From positions 26,613,798 through 26,677,797 of the forward strand of contig NC_134374.1 of the NCBI RefSeq assembly GCF_035582795.1: a stretch of 64,000 nucleotides of DNA. The letters run 5' to 3'. Below, in pieces: positions 58,101-64,000 of the stretch; positions within the stretch are counted from its first letter, which is position 1, and the number at the start of each line of letters is the position of its first letter. Source of the stretch: Mycteria americana. Lineage: Eukaryota; Chordata; Aves; Ciconiiformes; Ciconiidae. The translations under genes and the position numbers were made by a program. The notes under the pieces are model-generated. The model searched no databases. It had not been told where the DNA came from and saw only the letters and a list, made by a program, of their open reading frames with translations.

Positions 58101-61100
58101 AAAACTGGGACAGTGATGTGACCGTTAGGTGTAAAGTGCAATAACCTAATTATTACATTTTGTCATGTGAACGTAGAGCTTTTATTGTTGCATTTCTTAC
58201 ACTTTTCAACCTGCAGCTTATGTTATGTCATGCATTTCTTCGCAAAAAAATTGAAATTGTTATTGGCAACTTTGTTGCAGCCTCCTCAAGATAGGAAAAG
58301 CCAATCTCTCCCGTGAAAGATCAGGCCCTTAAGTGCTATTTTTTCCAGATATTAGTCCTTGTAGGAAATAACAATGGCAGATAACAAATAAGGTATTATA
58401 TGCAGCCTGTTATGAGTTCCCTGTTCCCAATTCTTTCCTCACTTAACAGAAGCCTGCCTTTACAAGATACTTATATAGTCTTGCTGTCCTTTTTAAATCC
58501 TATCAACAGCATTTTCATGCCTTCTAAACTTACACAAAAGTAATAAGTAGTGTTTTGTTTTCTGTTCCTAACTCCTTAGAACTGTTTAAATTGGCAAACT
58601 GTATGTTCCACTCCAGAGACGGGGGCACAGAAGAGCTTTAATTATTCGAAGTGTGTCACAGGAATTCTGTTAACAGGACTTTTATACTGCAATATAGTGT
58701 ATCCCTGAGGAGGTTTCCAGCTGGGTAATTTTGCCACCTCTTCTGTCCTCTCCCGGTCTGGCTCAGCCTGCACCAAGATTTTGCCAGTATCTGTGGCAGT
58801 CACGGGTTCGTGTTCAATGCTTTCAGTTAGCGCTGAGCATACCTACTATGTACCAAGATCCCTGAATGGTAGTAGTTCCCAGCTGTTAAGTCTACTCATT
58901 GCAGTGCTATCTGGAATGATCTCAGGTCCCAGACGCAGTATACTGCATTTATTTGGGACAATAATGTACAAATACATCTTGTGGCTTTCCTGTCTGGGAT
59001 GGCATGCGCAGAACCAGCTTGGGAACGCCCGCACCTCACTGCGGTCACGTCTCGTGGAGCTAACCTAGCTGTCAGTGCATTGGCAAGGCCCTGGTAACAA
59101 CCTTGATGTATTTGGTCGGTACGTCTGGTCTTGGACTTCGACTGGAATGCGAGCTTATGTGAGGACGAGCGTTCCAGTAAAAATGCAAAGGGATGAAGGG
59201 CATATTTTTAATGAGTTTTGAGCACCTTGTTGTTTTCATTATCTTCTTTGAAGGGAAGAAAAGACAACACTGTAACAAACAGGTGTCGGTGAAGGAGCTG
59301 TTCCTCCATAAAGTTCCTTTGCAGTGGATAAGACTGACTGATAATTGCTTGGAGGCTCCCTGCTGGGCAACCCCACACCTTCTTCAGCTGTAAGTTTGAT
59401 CCTGTGACCTAGAAAAGAGACAGCAAACAGTGCTGTGTAACAGCCTTGGCCAGCTCCCTGTGATACGCTGAGTTATGGCTGCGTTCCCTTCCCTTCCTTT
59501 GAAATTGTGGCAGGTGCATATAAAACCCTGCTTGTTGCTGCTCTTCTCCCCGTTGATTCTACAAAGAGAAGAAGGAGGAGAATTTAAAAAGATTGCACCT
59601 TCAAAATGAAAGCAGAGATTATCTGGGGAGGTATTAAAGAAGCAACCTGGTCAGAAGTGACTTGGTAGCAGAGACGTGACTGCTTACACAGGTGATATGA
59701 ATTTAGCACAGGTGGTAACTTTTTCACATGAAAACGGCAAAGCAGGAATTCAGTTAGAAGTATCCCATGTCCTTAATTTTAATCACAAAGAGGGAGTGTT
59801 CCAGCATCCACCCACCAGGGAATAATCAGATTTGCCTGTTTAGAGGAGATATGTGAATGAGCTGTCCTGGAGGAAACACACTTAAAGGGCTGCTCAGCTT
59901 GATAAACCTTCATCTGGAATATTTTTTGCTTTTAAGACTTTTACATTGCCCTTTTCCTTTCCAGGATCCTCACAATCATGAGACCTCGCTTGCCACGTTC
60001 TTCACGGAAGAACCTTCTCTATCTCGCTTCAGTTTACACGGAAGGAGGTGGCCCTTTGTCCAGTCCAGGCCTCTCTTCAGACTGCAGTGAGCAGCCAATT
60101 TACACTATAGAGAGCTTACAGTGGAGGGCCAGGCAAGAAAATCAGGTTAAAAATCAAGGGCAGACTGTAGAGAAACAAGAAGATGTGCTGGAGAGAGATG
60201 ATGGTGTCGAGGAGGTGGAGGAGGAGGAAGAAGAGATGGTAACTGAAACAAATCCTTTGGAAGGACTTGCTCATTCTGGTAACATGGTGGCTATTGCTGA
60301 GAAAAGGGCAGCACTGCAAGGGTCCGCCTGGCAGATCACTGCAGGTAAAAAGTGACTTTGTGAGGCTTGGACAATCTTCGTCACTGGTAAATGTTAATTG
60401 AAATGCAAAGGCATCTCAGCTCTCTGGGCCTGGCCAGAATTGAAGTGTGTTTCAAAATTGTCTAAATGCCAAGTCACTGAAAACTGTTTTTTTTCCAGTC
60501 TGTTTATGTGCAGGAGTCATCTCTCTAAGACTCTTAAAATACTGCAAGTGCTTTTTCCTGGAGCATGTTGTTACTGCCTCATTAAATTTTTTATCAGGCT
60601 TTTCCAAACTGTTTAAAATTTCAGTGTATCCAGTTGATGAGGCAGCATATATGCCAGCTGTGAATCGCAAAGAAAATACGGCTGTTTCTTGGACTTCCCT
60701 TTGTCAGACTTGGGATTATTTGAAAGCACAGTTTGGCTGTGCTGGAAAGCACCAGTCATATGCTTATAAGTTCCATGCTCCAGGAAAACTGCTGTTACGA
60801 CATGGTGGCAAGCAAAAGAAAGGAGCAAGGCCAGTTTTTAGAGGAAATAAACAGTGTATCCAGTGTTTTGTTAGCTTTATTATGGTAGCTGTACTTTCTC
60901 GTTGAGGTGGAGGGTTCTGTAGCTAAGAAGGTTTTTGGATGAGTGATTTATGGAGGGACTTGAAGACAGGAGGAGGAGGTTGGTGGAGAGGAGTTGGAGG
61001 CAAAGTAATATTTAAAGGAAGAAGAAGAAAAGCAGCTGTTAGAAGACAATGAACTCTTGTACCCCACTCACAGGGATAGTTATGGCGTAGTTAGGCTGAT

Positions 61101-63002
61101 CTTACGGTTAGGCTGTAAGAGCTTACAAGCTCTTACAGCTTGTAAGAGCTGGACATTTTGAGAACAGAAGCAAAATTGTCCTATGCTTTCATGACTTTGG
61201 TTCAGATCAAGCAAGGCTTTCACTGAAGGAACACGCATTGTGTCCTGAACCACCTGATTTTTGTGAAGATTCTGTTTATGTAGTTGTTTGTGGGTAAACT
61301 TAATTTCTGTTTGAATAACATCTGTGTAGTTACCATCCTTAAACAATTTGAAACTATAGCCAGTAGGTATGTACAAACCCATGACAACATGTGGTATATC
61401 ACCTATTTACTAGGTTGTTCCCCAAAGAGAGGGCTTAGCCTGTTAAATATATATAATGGTAATTTGTCTTACAGCTACGTTAGATGTTACCAAATGCTAT
61501 TTCTGCCCCTTTTTTAATTGTAAAATGGTAACACTTAGAAAGCACTATCCTATGTCAAGTTTTTTTGTTCTATTAAATGCCCGAGAATGGTATAAAAGGA
61601 AAAGCAAATAAATCTGCTGGTTCTTTAGGGCAATGCTTGAGTTTTTGAGCAGATACCAGGTACACAAAACAAATCCGTTTCAGGCAAAGAGAAGGAAATG
61701 GCCAAGTTGTACGTGATTAGCAGGGGTCTCAAATAGTCTGTGTAATTATTGCTGGCTCTCTGGAGTGCAGTGCCTTATCTTCTGAAGGCTTCTGTCTGCT
61801 GGTCTTTGCTGAGCTGCTAGTAAGCGTTCCAGAAATAAGTGTTCTGGTATCAAGAAAACACATAGGCTTAAGAAATCTTATTGTCAAAACAATGACACAT
61901 AATAATTTGTATCTTTCATTTAGTTACATGTGAAATAAGAATGAAATTTAAAGGGAGGGTTCCCTATTGGGAACTGCCTTTGAAATTTTGGCACCACAAT
62001 ATAAAGGAATGGAGTCACTGATGTTATCAGTTGTGATGGATGGTTTCCCGTTGTGCAGTTTCTGGCCCACATTGGAAGCCAAATTTAACAAATGTGAAGT
62101 CATGGAGAGGAAAGAGCAATAGGTGCTCATAAAAACAAATAGCAGAATTTCCAAGACATTGTCATATTCTTTTTCTTTGCCATCTCATCCCAGCCCACCT
62201 GTCTGTCCAGAATTGCTTTATTGGTTAATTAGGCTTCCCCAGCCTTATACTCTTCTACTTTTGTGGCTTCAGTTCTTCTTTAGTCACTGTTGCACTGTTG
62301 CTGTGCAGCTGCTAATGTCAGTGAGTCGTTAGGAAGCTGATGCTTAGTCTCACTGGAGGAGTGAGCTACTGGATGCAAAGGTGCTGTTTTGTATCTTCAT
62401 ATGTGTACGAACGGCTCTTTCCATTTACAGAAGTACACAGAGTAATTTTTTAAAATTAACACATGTAAGTCAATGTGCATGTTTCAAGTGAAAGAGTCTT
62501 AAAAGAGGAAGGTAAATATGAAGGGTTGCTGTAGAATACTGTGGGGTTTCTTTTAATGGACATTGTCTCACAGTGGTTTGGATGAGCTGCACTGTCTAGA
62601 CTGTGATGTTCCATGACTCCAGATGTGTCCCTGTTGTTTCACATACTATAGTGACTTTCTTTGGAAGAGATAGTAAGGTTAGAAATAAAATAAGTTAAAA
62701 CTATAGTTCAAACTTATTTTTGCTGAGTACCTGAGTTTGTTCATTTTTGTTGAATGGTTGAGTTGTGTGAGACAGTATTTGTGGACTTGGGGGGAATCTT
62801 GTTTTTTGAAAATCTCTCTGGGGAGCTCAGACTTCTTGTTCATGTACTGTTTTTACCCAGATGAAGTACGATGGAAAGACTTTCCTCTTGGGAAACTCCC
62901 AGGTCAGACGGATGACCCTGATGGTCTCATGTTGGATAATTATTCCATGATGTCCCTGCTTGATCAGCCAGTGGGAGATGAGTGGAAGTCTCCCAATACG
63001 AA
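39497..63002 (+). CDS. LAS1L: LAS1-like ribosome biogenesis endoribonuclease (12 coding exons; 3' end beyond window)
   Basis: Exons: 39497-39720, 40432-40557, 40745-40814, 42052-42133, 43123-43314, 45171-45217, 48420-48529, 56797-56882, 57825-58040, 59254-59389, 59965-60344, 62861-63002. All introns are GT-AG and phases join without a break, giving about 603 residues so far. A donor (GTGAGT) after 63002 and the missing C-terminus show at least one more exon to the right. Close to human LAS1L as remembered: [59 protein letters not shown]1L is a HEPN-type RNase that cuts ITS2 of pre-rRNA in complex with the kinase NOL9 (Grc3), in nucleolus and nucleoplasm, for 60S maturation. The catalytic R-x4-H motif (R151, H156, within DLRHELTH) is intact. 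Acidic stretches lie in exons 5 and 11, and a basic N-terminal segment (RKRLKPLR) may aid nuclear targeting. There is no sign of decay. Confidence 0.97.
40432..40557 (+). CDS. LAS1L: LAS1L exon 2
   Basis: Acceptor TTTATCTCTAG; donor AAG|GTAGGG. Encodes [20 protein letters not shown] and [20 protein letters not shown], part of the N-terminal helical (HEPN) domain. Confidence 0.95.
40745..40814 (+). CDS. LAS1L: LAS1L exon 3
   Basis: Acceptor ATGCAG; donor GAG|GTAAAT. Encodes [20 protein letters not shown] and ARE, matching the human [20 protein letters not shown] block. Confidence 0.95.
41898..41934. repeat. Perfect inverted repeat, 16-base arms, 5-base spacer
   Basis: Arm tttgccagtcatatt(+t/a flank) at 41898-41913 pairs exactly with 41919-41934, spacer 41914-41918. 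Its right arm recurs at 48048-48069. Confidence 0.95.
42052..42133 (+). CDS. LAS1L: LAS1L exon 4, HEPN catalytic motif
   Basis: Acceptor TTCTTCCAG; donor G|GTGAGT. Encodes [20 protein letters not shown] and onward. R151 (42082-42084) and H156 (42097-42099) form the R-x4-H motif of HEPN RNases, expected to catalyse ITS2 cleavage. Confidence 0.96.
43123..43314 (+). CDS. LAS1L: LAS1L exon 5
   Basis: Acceptor CTCCCTTAG; donor G|GTAGGT. Begins [20 protein letters not shown], close to human, then a Glu/Asp-rich low-complexity stretch that is poorly conserved in the family. Confidence 0.95.
44111..44169 (+). mobile_element. Ancient CR1-like LINE 3' tail
   Basis: 'ggaaggtcacactaggtgac', then 'cataatgatctttctggctt' and 'ggatctatgga' match the 3' end of older amniote CR1 families (GGTCACACTAGATGACC...AATGGTCCCTTCTGGCCTT...ATCTATGAA). 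Only the 3' UTR remains and it has diverged more than the other CR1 copies. Confidence 0.7.
45171..45217 (+). CDS. LAS1L: LAS1L exon 6
   Basis: Short exon of 47 bases: acceptor TTATTTGTAG, donor CGG|GTAAGT. Encodes [16 protein letters not shown], matching human ELLVSYEEEQF. Phase fits both neighbours. Confidence 0.92.
48048..48069 (+). repeat. Second copy of the intron 3 palindrome arm
   Basis: Twenty-two bases are identical to 41916-41937. The upstream arm here is only loosely recognisable ('ttttgatctactgtatg'), as if an ancestral palindrome centred on ATGCAT had decayed on one side. Confidence 0.85.
48420..48529 (+). CDS. LAS1L: LAS1L exon 7
   Basis: Acceptor TTCACTCAG; donor AG|GTACAT. 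Encodes [20 protein letters not shown] and [16 protein letters not shown], aligned with the human segment ending ECVLAELKGVTCEN. Confidence 0.93.
50934..51010. repeat. Two adjacent perfect hairpins
   Basis: First: arms of 10 bases at 50934-50943 and 50947-50956 (cttgaatctg/cagattcaag), 3-base loop. Second: arms of 13 bases at 50983-50995 and 50998-51010 (cagaacagcattc/gaatgctgttctg), 2-base spacer. Confidence 0.93.
52301..52322 (+). repeat. Short (TA)n(TG)n dinucleotide repeat
   Basis: 'gtatatatatgtgtgtgtgt' type alternating purine-pyrimidine run in intron 7. Confidence 0.85.
56466..56529 (+). repeat. 32-base tandem duplication, two copies
   Basis: The word atgttcctgtgcttttgaaa (20 bases) recurs exactly at 56474-56493 and 56506-56525, in a 32-base period with flanks also similar (tatgatga/tatgacag). 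It lies about 270 bases before exon 8. Confidence 0.9.
56797..56882 (+). CDS. LAS1L: LAS1L exon 8
   Basis: Acceptor TTGCTCCAG; donor G|GTTAGT. Encodes [20 protein letters not shown] and KMLNIKYE, matching human REAVLDAFLDDGFLVP. It follows the longest intron (8.3 kb). Confidence 0.94.
57825..58040 (+). CDS. LAS1L: LAS1L exon 9
   Basis: A long T-rich tract and TTATTGCAG precede it; donor G|GTGAGT. Encodes [20 protein letters not shown] and onward to [18 protein letters not shown], matching human [20 protein letters not shown]. The region before FWQPLL is shorter than in human. Confidence 0.95.
59254..59389 (+). CDS. LAS1L: LAS1L exon 10
   Basis: Acceptor TTCTTTGAAG is rather weak; donor CT|GTAAGT. 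Encodes [20 protein letters not shown] and ends [15 protein letters not shown], matching human CLGSPCWASPQLLRI. Confidence 0.93.
59965..60344 (+). CDS. LAS1L: LAS1L exon 11
   Basis: Acceptor CCTTTCCAG; donor G|GTAAAA is weak. Encodes [20 protein letters not shown] onward, a glutamate-rich stretch ([11 protein letters not shown]), and [13 protein letters not shown] near its end, matching human [13 protein letters not shown]. The acidic stretch corresponds to the longer acidic region of mammalian LAS1L. Confidence 0.95.
61112..61150. repeat. Perfect 28-base palindrome plus a third partial arm
   Basis: Arms of 13 bases at 61112-61124 and 61127-61139 (gctgtaagagctt/aagctcttacagc) with a 2-base spacer. 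A third copy of the arm (tgtaagagct) follows at 61141-61150, so alternative hairpins can form. Confidence 0.93.
62861..63002 (+). CDS. LAS1L: LAS1L exon 12 (last in window)
   Basis: Acceptor TTTTTACCCAG; donor AA|GTGAGT. Encodes [20 protein letters not shown] and [16 protein letters not shown], matching human [20 protein letters not shown]. This C-terminal region is thought to bind NOL9. The stop just past the donor is intronic; the reading frame continues in an exon beyond 64000. Confidence 0.95.
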
Positions 63003-64000
63003 GTGAGTAACGGTGTGGGCAGGGCTTTGCCCCTGAACCGTGAAATGCATTTGTCTCTCTGTGCCTTGTACTATATGACATGAAAAATTAAGGGTGAGAT
63101 TTCCTTTTTACTTCTGTTTGACTAAATAGTTCGACCCAAATATCTGCTACTATCTCTAATATCTACTAACTGCACTTCTCATGGATTTTTTGGGTAATGT
63201 GTGCGTTTGGAAGGACCTTTGTAGTGCTGGTGTAATAGCATAACAATCTGCCCTTCAGACTGTGCTGACAACTTTCAGTGTTGTCTGATGCTGTCAGTAA
63301 GATACAGTCTGCTGATGCCTTAGAGTTACTAGTCTGGAAGTGCAGAATTTTTAAAACAAGCTACTGAGAGCTGGTGCAGGATCTGCCTGGTGGTACACTG
63401 GGATGAATAGCTTTAATGGGAAGAACTGTGGCCTTGGAATTAAAGTGTTCAGGTCTAGAAGCCTTGGAAGTCATTTAGCCTCCCCCAGTGTCAGTTTTCC
63501 TAGACTAGCTAATCTTGTATAGGAAGGAGGAGTCATTCTAAAATGCACGGTGGTTTGCTGAAGCACTTTGAGGTGCATTAGTAGGAAAGGCTGAAGATGA
63601 GGAGAGAAGTTAGCCACAGGAGGTGGTTGACTGCAGATTACTTTTGTAACACCTGAGGAAGGAATTGGCTGTGCATAACGGGCGGGGTGAATATGCTGAG
63701 AGTTTCACATCAGTGAATGCACATGTGTCTCTCTTCTGTATGCTTGAGATGGAGACTATAGTACGCTTCCTGAGTAAGGTCTATGTCCACTGCAGTCCCA
63801 GTTATTCATCCTATGGTTAACCCTGTGTGAGACAAACTCTCTTCTCCTCACCCTCCGCCACCACAACAGAAACTCTTCCTGCTTGTTTGCACTGCGTTAG
63901 TCTGACAGTATGCTTGCATTGTTGATGGACACAGTCAGACAGACGTTATTGTTACCTGTATTGCTGTGACAACTCACCAGTATCATAGGAAATTACCTCA
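63003..64000 (+). other. LAS1L: LAS1L intron 12 (start)
   Basis: Begins with the donor GTGAGT and runs off the window. Contains a MIR-like fragment (63425-63580). No further exon is seen before 64000. Confidence 0.8.
63425..63580 (+). repeat. Possible MIR-type SINE
   Basis: 'ctgtggccttggaattaaag', then 'gaagtcatttagcctccccc', 'gtcagttttcct' and later 'gaagcactttgaggt' follow the order of MIR consensus landmarks (CTGTGTGACCTTGG, AAGTCACTTAACCTC, CTCAGTTTCCT, AAAGCGCTTTGAG). Diverged but collinear. Confidence 0.5.

Larger units (their letters stand above)
56883..62860 (+). other. LAS1L: LAS1L introns 8-11
   Basis: Intron 8 is 56883-57824, intron 9 is 58041-59253, intron 10 is 59390-59964, and intron 11 is 60345-62860. 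Intron 11 has an open frame of 152 codons (60447-60905) with no family features and a 28-base palindrome (61112-61139). Nothing else recognisable. Confidence 0.85.

Noticed and set aside
60447-60905. 152-codon open frame in LAS1L intron 11
   Set aside because: Same strand as LAS1L but not joined to it by phase-compatible splice sites; no recognisable domain; human LAS1L has no counterpart between the QGSAWQ and VRWDTFPLG blocks.

Overview
The window is vertebrate and most likely avian. Genes are split by GT-AG introns, CpG islands mark the promoters, recognisable repeats are few, and the clear transposon copies are CR1 LINE 3' ends of the bird/reptile type. Gene order is MSN (-), a voltage-gated potassium channel gene (-), LAS1L (+). 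In mammals MSN and LAS1L are also divergent neighbours.

Layout. Positions 1-725 form a CpG island with the first coding exon of moesin (MSN) on the minus strand: four codons (MPKT) and a consensus donor, with the rest of the gene off the left edge. From about 0.7 to 32.5 kb I find no convincing gene. That stretch holds a CR1 copy whose tail has grown into a pentanucleotide microsatellite (7236-7771), a second CR1 tail (about 27.4 kb), faint ancient SINE-like remnants, and an orphan CpG island (28430-28830) with a CTCF-like motif and good splice donors on both flanks. At 32531-34440 on the minus strand lies an intact two-coding-exon Kv channel gene of Shaw/Kv3 type (431 residues), with a zinc-binding T1 domain, six membrane segments and a TVGYGD filter, but an unusual S4 and a very short C-terminus. 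LAS1L starts at 39497 in its own CpG island. Twelve coding exons run to 63002, where a donor shows that the 3' end is off the window.

Functions. MSN encodes an ERM protein linking membrane to actin. LAS1L encodes the HEPN endoribonuclease that cuts ITS2 of pre-rRNA together with NOL9; its R-x4-H catalytic motif is intact. The channel lies head-to-head with LAS1L, about 5 kb apart. The three genes share no pathway. The most interesting item is the channel: a divergent Kv3-like gene sitting between MSN and LAS1L, with S4 charges changed (Arg to Tyr, Lys and Glu). Other observations are a palindromic element present in two LAS1L introns, several perfect hairpins, and a possible alternative promoter at 28.4-28.8 kb. 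Exon limits come from reading splice signals and from remembered protein families; no alignment or database search was run.
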